Shown: positions 27,155 through 35,667 of the stretch, piece after piece | Position numbering within the stretch: the first letter of the stretch is position 1 | Layout: each line of letters begins with the position of its first letter | Source of the DNA: Sinorhizobium medicae | GTDB taxonomy: Bacteria > Pseudomonadota > Alphaproteobacteria > Rhizobiales > Rhizobiaceae | Reading direction: 5' to 3' | NCBI RefSeq assembly: GCF_007827695.1 | Contig: NZ_VITA01000015.1 | Coordinates: 62,001-126,000 of the forward strand | DNA length: 64,000 bases | Notes under the pieces: generated by a model | Seen by the model: the letters and a program-made list of their open reading frames with translations, nothing else | Told to the model about the DNA's origin: nothing | Databases searched by the model: none | Translations under genes and position numbers: made by a program

Positions 27155-28342
27155 TCAGAAGAAGGCCTGCAGCCCGGTCTGGGCGCGGCCGAGGATCAGG
27201 GCATGCACGTCATGCGTACCCTCGTAGGTATTGACAGTCTCGAGGTTAAGCATGTGCCGCATGACCTGATATTCCTCGGAAATGCCGTTGCCGCCATGCA
27301 TATCGCGGGCTTGCCGCGCTATATCGAGTGCCTTGCCGCAATTGTTGCGCTTGACGATCGAGATCATCTCCGGTGCCATCCGGCCCTCGTCCATCAGCCG
27401 TCCGACTCTCAGCGAGCCCTGCAGCCCGAGCGCGATCTCGGTCTGCATGTCCGCGAGCTTCTTCTGGAACAGCTGGGTCTGCGCGAGCGGCCGGTTGAAC
27501 TGCTTGCGATCCAGACCGTATTGACGCGCTGCGTGCCAGCAGAATTCGGCGGCCCCGAGCGCACCCCAGGAAATGCCGTAGCGGGCGCGGTTGAGGCAGC
27601 CAAAGGGGCCCTTCAGTCCCTCGACATCAGGCAGCAGCGCCTCCTCGCCGACCTCGACATTGTCGAGGACGATTTCCCCCGTGATCGAGGCACGCAGCGA
27701 AAGCTTGCCCGCAATCTTCGGCGCCGAAAGTCCCTTGGTACCTTTCTCCAGCACGAAGCCACGGATGGCGTTGTCATGCGCTTCCGACTTCGCCCAGACG
27801 ACGAAGACATCGGCGAGCGGCGCGTTGGAGATCCACATCTTCGAGCCAATCAGACGATAGCCGCCCTCGGTCCTGATCGCCCTCGTCTTCATGCCGGCCG
27901 GATCGGAGCCCGCATCCGGCTCCGTCAATCCGAAGCAGCCGATCCACTCGCCGCTGATAAGCTTTGGCAGGTATTTCCGCTTCTGATCCTCGGAGCCATA
28001 GGCGTAGATCGGATAGACGACGAGCGATGATTGCACGCTCATCATTGAGCGATAGCCGGAATCGACGCGCTCCACCTCTCGTGCGACCAGGCCGTAGGCG
28101 ACGTATGAGGCACCGACACCACCGTAGCTGTCGGGCACGGTGACCCCGAGAAGGCCGAGATCGCCCATTTCGCGGAAGATCGCCGGATCCGTCGTCTCTT
28201 CCCGGTAAGCTTCGATCACCCGCGGCTGCAGCTTCTCCTGAGCATAGGCGCGCGCGGTGTCCCGGATCATCCGCTCGTCTTCCGTCAGCTGGTCCTCGAG
28301 CAGGAACGGATCGTCCCATTGGAATTGGCTTTTGCCGGCCAT
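27155..28342 (-). CDS. gcdH: Glutaryl-CoA dehydrogenase
   Basis: 395-residue acyl-CoA dehydrogenase oxidising and decarboxylating glutaryl-CoA to crotonyl-Co[28 protein letters not shown] is split by a space here: [17 protein letters not shown] then [10 protein letters not shown], the GCDH-type N-terminus; also [12 protein letters not shown] (FAD/substrate), [32 protein letters not shown], the catalytic Glu374 in [19 protein letters not shown] 28342 has GGGAG upstream and matches the family start; another in-frame ATG lies at 28360. The product joins lysine, tryptophan or glutarate breakdown to crotonyl-CoA. Confidence 0.93.
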   Translation of the reverse strand: MAGKSQFQWDDPFLLEDQLTEDERMIRDTARAYAQEKLQPRVIEAYREETTDPAIFREMGDLGLLGVTVPDSYGGVGASYVAYGLVAREVERVDSGYRSMMSVQSSLVVYPIYAYGSEDQKRKYLPKLISGEWIGCFGLTEPDAGSDPAGMKTRAIRTEGGYRLIGSKMWISNAPLADVFVVWAKSEAHDNAIRGFVLEKGTKGLSAPKIAGKLSLRASITGEIVLDNVEVGEEALLPDVEGLKGPFGCLNRARYGISWGALGAAEFCWHAARQYGLDRKQFNRPLAQTQLFQKKLADMQTEIALGLQGSLRVGRLMDEGRMAPEMISIVKRNNCGKALDIARQARDMHGGNGISEEYQVMRHMLNLETVNTYEGTHDVHALILGRAQTGLQAFF

Positions 28343-28530
28343 ATCTGTCTCCCGTCGCATTATCGCGTCTGTGTTATGGCAAGCCGGGTCAAGGCTTTCA
28401 AACGAAATTGAAACACTGGCTCATGCGCCTGTTGCATGATTTATCAGGTCGGCGCTTTGGCGGAATGGTCTTGTGCAAGCGGCCATTCTTCTGAATATGC
28501 ACAAAGTACCCCATCGCTCCCGCGGGCATC

Positions 28531-29484
28531 ATGACCAGTAACCGCCTTGAACGCTTTGCCCATAATCTCGATTGGAACCTGTTGCGCACCTTCGTCGTGG
28601 TCGTCGAGGAAGGCAGCATCACGGCCGCCGCAAACCGGCTTCTCCTGCAGCAACCGGCGGTCAGCATGGCGCTCAAGCGGCTGGAGCAGACGATCGGGCA
28701 GAAACTGATCGACCGCCGCCCCGGTCGCTTCGACCTGACCGAAGCCGGTGAAAAACTGCACCTTCAGTGCCGCGATATCTTCGCAGCCGTCATTCGGCTG
28801 CCGCATGTTCTCGAAACGGCCGGCGAAGAGATCACCGGCCATCTCAATATCCATGCCGTGAGCCACGCGCACAATCCCGCCTGGGACAGAAAGCTCAGCA
28901 GCTTCTTTCGTATGCATCCGAAGGTGACGATATCCATAACGGTGGCAACGACCGTCGACGTCCTGAGCGCTGTCGAGCGCAATATCGCGACCCTGGGCCT
29001 TTGCGACGGGATCATACCCGACGGCTTGAGCAAGAGCTTTCACATACGCGAGCGCTACGCGCTCTACTGCGGGCGCGGCCACCGGCTTTTCGCCGCCGAG
29101 GACGTCGATTTCCATGACCTGCGCGGCGATCCATATGTCGCCTTCATCGCCGATGTGCTCGGCGGACAGCACATGAATTCCGTGACCGCAGTCCGTGCCG
29201 TCGGCTCCTTCGGACAACAGGTTCGGGGTATCTCCTGCAATGTCGAGGAAGTCTTGCGGCTGATCGCCGCCAATGTCGGCATCGGCATGCTCCCCGACCA
29301 TATCGCCCGCCCGTCGGTGGCAACGGGAGAGTTGTGGCAGTTGCCGCCCTACCGCGACCTTCCGACGACCGACGTTTTCCGCATCTCCAATCCGAATTCC
29401 ATCCTCAACCCGGCCGAAGCCGCTTTCCTCGCCCATGTCGCCGACACCGAAGCGCTGGATCACTGCGGCCATCAGCAGGATTGA
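28531..29484 (+). CDS. LysR-type regulator divergent from gcdH (GcdR-like)
   Basis: 317 residues. The N-terminal winged helix (LDWNLLRTFVVVVEEGSITAAANRL, QPAVSMALKRLEQTIGQKL) starts about 12 residues later than in short LysR proteins; the effector domain follows from residue 105 (LNIHAVSHAHNP). It is divergent from gcdH across 188 bp, the usual arrangement for a LysR activator and its target, and matches the GcdR-GcdH-GcdG layout of pseudomonads. Glutarate as inducer is inferred from this context. Confidence 0.9.
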   Translation: MTSNRLERFAHNLDWNLLRTFVVVVEEGSITAAANRLLLQQPAVSMALKRLEQTIGQKLIDRRPGRFDLTEAGEKLHLQCRDIFAAVIRLPHVLETAGEEITGHLNIHAVSHAHNPAWDRKLSSFFRMHPKVTISITVATTVDVLSAVERNIATLGLCDGIIPDGLSKSFHIRERYALYCGRGHRLFAAEDVDFHDLRGDPYVAFIADVLGGQHMNSVTAVRAVGSFGQQVRGISCNVEEVLRLIAANVGIGMLPDHIARPSVATGELWQLPPYRDLPTTDVFRISNPNSILNPAEAAFLAHVADTEALDHCGHQQD

Positions 29485-29562
29485 TAACGGTATTAATCAC
29501 TATAAATTTGAGCGCAGTCACCACTGTTCCTATGGTCCACGGCGCAACCGGGAGCAGGGTAT

Positions 29563-30687
29563 ATGCGAAACTATGACATCGTGATCATCGGGGGCGGGAT
29601 CGCCGGCCTGTCCCTTGCCTATTTCCTCAGCCCGCATCGTTCCGTCGCCGTCCTGGAGCGGGAGGAGGCGATTGGCTATCACAGTACGGGGCGTTCGGCC
29701 GCGGAATTCGTGCTCAGGTACAATGCGGCGGAAATCTGCCAACTCGCCACGATATCGAAAGGTTTCTTCGATCGGCCGCCGGAAGGCTTCAGCGATGTGC
29801 CGCTGTTGAGGCAGCGTGGAGGCGTAATGATCGCCAGTGCCGAGAAACTCCAACGATTTGAGAAACTGCTCGCTGAAGAACGTGCGTTCACGCCTGAAAT
29901 CGAGCGGCTCACGAAAGACGAAGCGATTGCCCGCGTTCCGATCCTCAAAGCGGAGTATGTCGCAGCCACATTCTACGACCCGAACTTCTGGGACATCGAA
30001 GTCGAGAACCTGCTCCAGGGCTACGTCAAAGGTGCCCGCCGCAACGGTTGCGAGATCCTCGAACGCCAGGAGATCCTTGGCGCACAGCATGATGGACCGG
30101 CCTGGCTGCTGCGCACGGCTGGCGGGGAGATCGGGGCAAAGATCGTCGTCAACGCTGCCGGAGCCTGGGCCGACCCCATCGCCACGCTCTTCGGCGTAAA
30201 ACCTGCCGGCATTGTTCCGCATCGGCGTACAGCCATCACCGTCGATCTTCCCGCCGGCGTAGATGCCGCAAATCTCCCGGAAATCAACGAGATAGACGAG
30301 GATTTTTACATGAAGCCGGAGGGCGGGCGTCTGCTTGCCTCGCCTGCCGACGCAACGCCATGCGAAGCTTCGGACGTACAGCCGGAGGAAATCGACGTCG
30401 CCTGGGCGGCACACTACGTCGAGGAGGCGACCACGATCAATGTGCAAAGGATTGCCAAGAGCTGGGCTGGCCTGCGTAGCTTTTCGCCAGATCGCTTGCC
30501 CGTGATCGGCTTTGGCGCAGAGCGACCGGATTTCTTCTGGCTGGCCGGCCAGGGTGGCTATGGGATTCTCACTTCGCCAGCGCTGGGTGCGCTCGCAGCG
30601 AGCCTTCTGACGGATACGGCACCACCGGAAGGCTTCCGGGCTGACGGCCTCGACTCCAGCGTTTTCGACCCGCGCCGCTTCCGATAG
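29563..30687 (+). CDS. FAD-dependent oxidoreductase, DAO family
   Basis: 374 residues with an N-terminal Rossmann FAD-binding motif (YDIVIIGGGIAGLSLAYFL), the GYHSTGRSAA segment typical of DAO-type enzymes, VVNAAGAWADPIA near residue 200 and the C-terminal GLRSFSPDRLPVIGFGAERPDFFWLAGQGGYGI. It should oxidise an amine, amino acid or hydroxy acid using FAD. It begins 78 bp after the LysR gene with GGAG upstream. A link to glutarate (for example 2-hydroxyglutarate) is possible from position only; a D-amino-acid or glycine-type oxidase is equally likely. Confidence 0.85.
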   Translation: MRNYDIVIIGGGIAGLSLAYFLSPHRSVAVLEREEAIGYHSTGRSAAEFVLRYNAAEICQLATISKGFFDRPPEGFSDVPLLRQRGGVMIASAEKLQRFEKLLAEERAFTPEIERLTKDEAIARVPILKAEYVAATFYDPNFWDIEVENLLQGYVKGARRNGCEILERQEILGAQHDGPAWLLRTAGGEIGAKIVVNAAGAWADPIATLFGVKPAGIVPHRRTAITVDLPAGVDAANLPEINEIDEDFYMKPEGGRLLASPADATPCEASDVQPEEIDVAWAAHYVEEATTINVQRIAKSWAGLRSFSPDRLPVIGFGAERPDFFWLAGQGGYGILTSPALGALAASLLTDTAPPEGFRADGLDSSVFDPRRFR

Positions 30688-30756
30688 TAGCGCCCCCGCA
30701 TCCCCTTTCCCGCCATGGTAGGCGCCGGAACCGGCCGGGGGCTGCGGCCCTGTGCA

Positions 30757-30796
30757 CTGTAACAGAACCGACACGAAACTGACACTGCGCCTTCAT
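30757..30796 (+). promoter_or_regulatory. Four tandem PHO-box half-sites upstream of phnC
   Basis: CTGTAAC, CCGACAC, CTGACAC and CCTTCAT recur with an exact 11-base period (spacers AGAA, GAAA, TGCG). The array ends 61 bases before the phnC start. PhoB binds such direct repeats, and phoCDET of S. meliloti is an established PhoB target, so phosphate-starvation activation is strongly expected. Confidence 0.75.
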
Positions 30797-30857
30797 GAAG
30801 CGCGGTTATGGCAGGGTCATACCGATCAACGGTCCCCCGGAAGAGGAACTGCTGCCA

Positions 30858-31697
30858 ATGTTTCAGTTGAAGAACGTAACCCGCCAGTTCGGCAAGAAAA
30901 CCGCCGTCAGCTCGGTTACCTTCGACATCCCGCAGGGCCAGATGGTTGGCATTATCGGCCGCTCCGGTGCCGGCAAGTCGACACTTCTGCGCATGATAAA
31001 CCGTCTCGTGGACCCTTCCTCCGGTTCGATCGCCTTCGGCGAAGCAGAGGTTTCGTCACTAAGGGGGGCGGCCCTGCGCAAATGGCAGCGCGATTGCGCC
31101 ATGATCTTCCAGCAGTTCAATCTGGTGCCGCGCCTCGATGTGCTGACCAATGTACTCCTTGGGCGGCTCAACCACCGATCCACTGTGTTGAGCGTTTTAA
31201 ACATGTTCAGCCGCGATGAGCGCCTCATGGCGATCGGCGCACTGGAGCGGCTCGGCATCGAGCAGACCGCACTTCAGCCAGCCGGCACGCTATCGGGCGG
31301 CCAGCAGCAGCGCGTCGCAATCGCCCGGGCGCTGATGCAGCAACCGAAAGTGCTGCTTGCCGATGAGCCTATCGCGTCGCTAGACCCGCTCAACGCGAAG
31401 ATCGTGATGGACGCGCTGCGCGACATCAACGAGCGCGACGGCATCACCGTGATCACCAATCTGCACACGCTGGATACCGCGCGGAACTATTGCGAGCGGA
31501 TCATCGGCATGGCGCATGGCCGGGTCGTTTTCGATGGACAGCCGAAGGACCTCACTTCCGCAGCCGTGGCGCAGATTTATGGCGGCGATACCGCGATCGA
31601 GGAGTCGATGACCTCGACCAGCATCAACATCCCCACGGAAGCCCCGCGGGAGACCGCATCGGCCGGCTCGAAGCCGCTGGCACTGGCCGGCCTCTGA
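30858..31697 (+). CDS. phnC: Phosphate/phosphonate ABC transporter ATP-binding protein (PhoC/PhnC)
   Basis: 279-residue ABC ATPase: Walker [16 protein letters not shown]-loop [13 protein letters not shown], signature [18 protein letters not shown], Walker [14 protein letters not shown]. The insert [22 protein letters not shown] is characteristic of PhnC. It powers the PhnD-PhnE-PhnE importer encoded next; in S. meliloti the homologous operon is called phoCDET and takes up phosphate and phosphonates. ATG 30858 begins the ATPase domain with GAGGA upstream; in-frame starts further upstream would lie over the PHO boxes. Confidence 0.94.
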   Translation: MFQLKNVTRQFGKKTAVSSVTFDIPQGQMVGIIGRSGAGKSTLLRMINRLVDPSSGSIAFGEAEVSSLRGAALRKWQRDCAMIFQQFNLVPRLDVLTNVLLGRLNHRSTVLSVLNMFSRDERLMAIGALERLGIEQTALQPAGTLSGGQQQRVAIARALMQQPKVLLADEPIASLDPLNAKIVMDALRDINERDGITVITNLHTLDTARNYCERIIGMAHGRVVFDGQPKDLTSAAVAQIYGGDTAIEESMTSTSINIPTEAPRETASAGSKPLALAGL

Positions 31698-31784
31698 GGC
31701 AGCCGCGATCGAAACGCCCGCGAAAAGGGCGCCTTCTGAAACCGAAAACATCCGGCGCGTCCGGACAACGGGAGAACGAACCTC

Positions 31785-32690
31785 ATGTTTAAGAAAGCCC
31801 TTCTGAGCGCTGTCGCGCTCTTCGCCCTCACCGGCCATGCCCAGGCCGAAGAGCTAAAGGAATTTCGCGTCGGCATCATCGGTGGCGAAAACGAAGCTGA
31901 CCGCCTTCGTAACTACCAGTGCCTGGTCGACAAGCTCCCGGCAGCGATCGGCGTCGAGAAGGTCTCTCTCTTCCCGGCCGCCGACTATGACGGTGTGATC
32001 CAGGGCCTCCTCGGCGGCACGCTCGATTACGCGGAACTCGGCGCCTCCGGTTATGCCAAGATCTATCTGGCCAAAGCCGATGCGGTCGAGCCGATCCTGA
32101 CAACCGTCCAGACCGACGGCTCCACGGGCTATCATTCGATCATGGTCGCCCGGAAGGACTCCGGCATCACCAAGCTCGAAGACCTCAAGGGCAAGAAGCT
32201 CGGATTCGCCGATCCGGACTCGACCTCGGGCTACCTCGTTCCGCTCGTCACCCTGCCGGAAGCCATCGGCGCTCCGGTGAAGGAATATTTCGGTGAAACC
32301 GGCTTCGGCGGCGGTCACGAAAACCTCGTTCTTGAGGTCGTGAAGGGCACCTTCGATGCCGGCACGACCTTCGGCTCGGGCGTCGGCGAGTTCAAGGACG
32401 GCTACACCTCGGGCAACCTGCGCAAGATGGTCGACAAGGGTATCGTCGACATGAACGACCTCGTCGAACTCTGGAAGTCGCCGTTGATCCCGAACGGCCC
32501 GATCGTCGTGCGTACGGCATTGAACGGCGACATGAAGGCCAAGTTCAAGCAGTTCATGATGGATCTGCCGAAGACCGACGCCGCTTGCTTCTCCGCCATC
32601 CAGGGCGGTGATTTTACCGGCTTCGTCGAAGTCAACAGCGAATTCTACAAGCCGATCATCGACGCCCGCAAGGCGACGATCGGCGGCTGA
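31785..32690 (+). CDS. phnD: Phosphate/phosphonate ABC transporter substrate-binding protein (PhoD/PhnD)
   Basis: 301 residues with a 21-residue signal peptide ending GHAQA, then a PhnD-type periplasmic fold: VGIIGGENEADRLRNYQCL, LLGGTLDYAELGASGYAKIY, KLEDLKGKKLGFADPDSTSGYLVP with the Ser-Thr-Ser ligand loop. It binds phosphonate or phosphate for import. It lies 87 bp after phnC and is followed by a very stable hairpin before the permease genes, which would favour high binding-protein levels. Confidence 0.94.
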   Translation: MFKKALLSAVALFALTGHAQAEELKEFRVGIIGGENEADRLRNYQCLVDKLPAAIGVEKVSLFPAADYDGVIQGLLGGTLDYAELGASGYAKIYLAKADAVEPILTTVQTDGSTGYHSIMVARKDSGITKLEDLKGKKLGFADPDSTSGYLVPLVTLPEAIGAPVKEYFGETGFGGGHENLVLEVVKGTFDAGTTFGSGVGEFKDGYTSGNLRKMVDKGIVDMNDLVELWKSPLIPNGPIVVRTALNGDMKAKFKQFMMDLPKTDAACFSAIQGGDFTGFVEVNSEFYKPIIDARKATIGG

Positions 32691-32710
32691 GCGCCAAAGC
32701 CATGATCCTG

Positions 32711-32736
32711 CGCCGACCGCCTTGTGGCGGTCGGCG
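32711..32736 (+). terminator. Perfect 11-bp hairpin after phnD
   Basis: CGCCGACCGCC and GGCGGTCGGCG enclose a TTGT loop, followed by TTCT. It lies 21 bp after the phnD stop, inside the operon, so it probably acts as a partial terminator or as 3' protection for the phnCD mRNA. Confidence 0.7.
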
Positions 32737-32845
32737 TTCTACTATCGGGCGCTTGCAATGCCCGCCTGCTCAGCGGCATGCGGGCGGAAAATCGCACTCA
32801 TTTTTTCCTCATCCGCTCTAGAGGCCGGCTCCTGCCGGAAACCCA

Positions 32846-33808
32846 ATGGTCACTTCCGTGCAAACACGGCATCTCAGCGCGAATGGCGCCCTTATCGAGC
32901 GACACTGGCAGGAGCTCAACAATCGGCGCCGACTCTATACCTGGCTCGGTCTCGCCATCCTCGCACTGACGCTCTTCGGTTCGCTCTGGTTCGCCAACCA
33001 TTCGAACGCCGGCAAGTTCTTCGACCGGCTGCCGCACTTCTTCGATTTCGTGGGCCATCTCATGCCGCGCGATCCGATCGAGATCGGCCGGGCTCTCTTC
33101 GATCTGCCTTCGCCCTATGACGACGGCAGCTTCAAATACAATTATCCGGAGGGTCGCCTCTATCTGACGGAGAGCCTCTACATCCCGGAATATGTTCACA
33201 AGATGCTGGAGACGGTGAACATCGCCATCTTTTCTACGGTGATCGGCGTGTTCTTCGGCTTCATCCTGTGCTTCCTCGCCGCAAGAAATCTGATGCCCAA
33301 TCCCTGGGTCAGAGGCATCGTACGCCGGCTGATGGAGATCCTGCGCGCCTTTCCGGAAGTCGTCATCGCCGGCTTTTTTCTGGCCATTCTCTCGCTCGGG
33401 CCTATTCCCGCCATCGCTGCGGTATCCATCCACACGATCGGCGCGCTCGGTAAGCTGTTCTTCGAAGTGGTCGAGAATGCCGACATGAAGCCGGAGGAAG
33501 GTTTGCGCGCCGTCGGTGCCAATTGGATCGAACGGGTCTGGTTCGGCATGGTCCCCCAGGTCCTTCCCAACTTCACCAGTTACTTCCTGCTCCGGCTTGA
33601 AATCAATGTGCGCGCCTCGACCATCATCGGCGCTGTCGGGGGCGGCGGCATCGGCGAACTCCTGCGCCTTTCGATCGGTCAGGGCCATGAAGCAAAGACG
33701 CTCGCGATCGTCCTCCTGCTCTTCGCCACGATCCTCGCCGTCGATCAGTTCTCCGCCTGGCTTCGCCGCCGTCTCGTTGGCGACCAGGCCTTCCAGCTTG
33801 CGCAATAG
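32846..33808 (+). CDS. phnE: Phosphate/phosphonate ABC transporter permease (PhoE/PhnE)
   Basis: 320-residue inner-membrane permease with about six helices in a BPD_transp_1 fold. The PhnE signature appears as the EAA-like loop NADMKPEEGLRAVGANWIERVWFGMVPQVLPNFTSYFLLRLEINVRAST, here broken as NADMKPEEGLRAVGANWIE, RVWFGMVPQVLP and EINVRASTIIGAVGGGGIGE. An N-terminal periplasmic segment of about 60 residues follows the first helix. Start ATG at 32846; it precedes the second permease by 9 bp. Confidence 0.93.
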   Translation: MVTSVQTRHLSANGALIERHWQELNNRRRLYTWLGLAILALTLFGSLWFANHSNAGKFFDRLPHFFDFVGHLMPRDPIEIGRALFDLPSPYDDGSFKYNYPEGRLYLTESLYIPEYVHKMLETVNIAIFSTVIGVFFGFILCFLAARNLMPNPWVRGIVRRLMEILRAFPEVVIAGFFLAILSLGPIPAIAAVSIHTIGALGKLFFEVVENADMKPEEGLRAVGANWIERVWFGMVPQVLPNFTSYFLLRLEINVRASTIIGAVGGGGIGELLRLSIGQGHEAKTLAIVLLLFATILAVDQFSAWLRRRLVGDQAFQLAQ

Positions 33809-33817
33809 GACGACATC

Positions 33818-35329
33818 ATGATCGCCTCGACCAACCTCGACGCATCCGAAATGGACGCAATTGCGGCACGCCACCCGCATCTCCTGAAGTCGTCGGCGGC
33901 AAAGTGGCGCCGGACCGCACTGATTTCTGCAGGCGTCGTCATCTACATGATCTTCAGCTGGTGGTTCTTCTCCATCGGGCATGTGCTTGCCAACGCCAAT
34001 TGGGGGATCGCCGGCACCTACCTCGCCGACTGGGTATCCTATGAGGTCCGGCCGGAGATCGCCATCGAGCCCGACGGAGCGATGCACGTGTCTTTCGGGC
34101 GCAATTCGCCGCTTGGGGACAATCCGGATCCCGAATGGGTCTCGCTCGAAAAGGAGATGGTAACGCGCACTGTCGCGGCTCCGGCCGCCGCGGCTCAAAA
34201 GCCGAAGAGCGCCTCCTCCTTCAGCTTCATGGCACCGAACGCGGCGCGCGGCAGTGCGGAAGCAACGCCACAGGAAACGGTCGCCGCGACACGGACCGAA
34301 GAAGTCGTCACGCATGCGGTGGTAACCATCGGCCGCTCGACGCGCATCGAAGCCGCCGAAAAACGCGTCACCATCACGCATGGCGGCGATACCCTCACGC
34401 TGAAGGTCGACGGCTCGGACAATGTGACGCCTGAAGGCGTCCTGCCCTCCTGGGCCATTCAGAAGCGGCCGGGAGAAAAAGTGACGTTGTCATTCGGCGC
34501 CACAGGCTGGGCCGAGGTAGAGGGCGACGAGATTTCCATCCGCAATCGCTTCTTCGGCTGGGTGAATTTTTTCTTCGACACCAATTCGCCCTTCTTCGGC
34601 AAGTCCTACGGCGAGGTGCTCTCGTTGATTTCTTCCGGCGAGCGGATCGATCCGGCGCGATCCAACCTGTCTCTGGCCTGGGACAATATCCTCTACAATG
34701 CCGAATGGCAGCACCTGGACGTCTGGACCAAGCTCCTGCAGACGGTCGTCATGGCTTTCGTCGGAACGCTTTTCGCATCCTTCATCGCTTTTCCGCTTTG
34801 CTTTCTTGCAGCGCGCAACATCACGCCGAGCCGGATCACCAACCAGGTCGTCAAGCGCTTCTTCGACTTCCTGCGTTCCGTTGACATGTTCATCTGGGCG
34901 TTGTTTTTCACGCGCGCCTTCGGACCCGGGCCGCTCGCCGGTATGTCGGCGATCTTCTTCACCGACACCGGTACGCTTGGCAAACTCTATTCCGAGGCGC
35001 TCGAGAACATCGACGACAAGCAGCGCGAGGGCGTCAAATCGGTCGGCGCCGCGCCGGTGGCCGTGCAGCGCTTCGGCGTTCTCCCGCAGGTCCTGCCGGT
35101 CTTCGCCAGCCAAGCCCTTTATTTTTGGGAGTCCAACACACGCTCGGCAACCATTATCGGCGCCGTAGGCGCCGGCGGTATCGGGCTCAAGCTCTGGGAG
35201 GCGATGCGTACCAATTCGGATTGGGAAAATGTCGCCTATATGGTGCTGCTGATCTTGATCGTGGTCTTCGTTTTCGACAGCATTTCCAATATCTGCCGGT
35301 CGCGGTTGATGGGCCGCAAGGCACATTGA
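33818..35329 (+). CDS. phnE: Second PhnE-type permease with large periplasmic insert (PhoT)
   Basis: 503 residues, much longer than a standard PhnE of about 270. After an N-terminal helix (TALISAGVVIYMIFSWWFF) comes a hydrophilic region of about 230 residues with an Ala/Pro-rich stretch and beta-rich repeats (VVTIGRSTRIEAAEKRVTI, DTLTLKVDGSDNVTPEG), then a normal permease domain with LGKLYSEALENIDDKQREGVKSV and SNTRSATIIGAVGAGGIGLK. It pairs with the shorter permease to form a heterodimeric channel. AGGA upstream overlaps the previous stop. What the insert binds is unknown. Confidence 0.92.
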   Translation: MIASTNLDASEMDAIAARHPHLLKSSAAKWRRTALISAGVVIYMIFSWWFFSIGHVLANANWGIAGTYLADWVSYEVRPEIAIEPDGAMHVSFGRNSPLGDNPDPEWVSLEKEMVTRTVAAPAAAAQKPKSASSFSFMAPNAARGSAEATPQETVAATRTEEVVTHAVVTIGRSTRIEAAEKRVTITHGGDTLTLKVDGSDNVTPEGVLPSWAIQKRPGEKVTLSFGATGWAEVEGDEISIRNRFFGWVNFFFDTNSPFFGKSYGEVLSLISSGERIDPARSNLSLAWDNILYNAEWQHLDVWTKLLQTVVMAFVGTLFASFIAFPLCFLAARNITPSRITNQVVKRFFDFLRSVDMFIWALFFTRAFGPGPLAGMSAIFFTDTGTLGKLYSEALENIDDKQREGVKSVGAAPVAVQRFGVLPQVLPVFASQALYFWESNTRSATIIGAVGAGGIGLKLWEAMRTNSDWENVAYMVLLILIVVFVFDSISNICRSRLMGRKAH

Positions 35330-35424
35330 AGGGGGGTAGACTGGATTGGGGCCCGATCCGGATAATGACAATTTGATTCGGATAGCCTACTGAATGTTCC
35401 CTTCAATCGGATCCGACTGAAGGA

Positions 35425-35494
35425 CAAAAACATGCAGCAGATCAAAGTGCTACGGCGACCGTTGTGCGTCTGATAAGACGCACGGCGCTGTAGC
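35425..35494 (+). repeat. Conserved hairpin element, probably a dispersed rhizobial repeat
   Basis: The unit begins CAAAAACATGCAGCAGATC and folds into a long hairpin: outer stem GCTACGGCG (35449-35457) with CGCTGTAGC (35486-35494), one G-U pair, and a perfect inner stem GTGCGTCT-GATA-AGACGCAC (35464-35483). I recall very similar sequences scattered between genes in many rhizobial genomes, but only this copy is in the window. It could be a terminator, a mobile palindromic unit or an RNA element. Confidence 0.5.
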
Positions 35495-35561
35495 GCGGGA
35501 TGCAACGAACAGCTGCATAGGGTTCATCCCGTTCGGAACCGAATTGCGCTCTGCGACGATG

Positions 35562-35579
35562 CCATCATGATGTTGTCAT
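35562..35579 (+). promoter_or_regulatory. PHO box candidate upstream of the phnM operon
   Basis: CCATCAT-GATG-TTGTCAT matches the PhoB direct-repeat consensus CTGTCAT-N4-CTGTCAT at 5 of 7 and 6 of 7 positions. It lies 88 bases before the GTG of the first gene, a usual distance, and fits the expected phosphate-starvation control of phosphonate genes. Confidence 0.55.
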
Positions 35580-35667
35580 GCAAATCGGCTAGCTGCGCAT
35601 TTCATCCCGCGAACCCTCGACTCGGGGTAACCTGCGCCGAGGCGACTGATAGAGAGAGTTTGAACCC

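Larger units (their letters stand above)
35330..35667. other. Intergenic region between phnE2 and the phnM operon
   Basis: 338 bp without a gene. In order: a near-perfect 24-bp palindrome at 35400-35423 (11 of 12 pairs, centre TCGGATCCGA), a rhizobial repeat-like hairpin at 35425-35494, and a PHO-box candidate at 35562-35579. The block separates the transporter operon from the phosphonate enzymes and suggests separate PhoB-driven promoters. Confidence 0.65.

Noticed and set aside
32798-34381. 527-codon minus-strand open frame
   Set aside because: Antisense to both phnE genes, which have clear family motifs; no motifs of its own.
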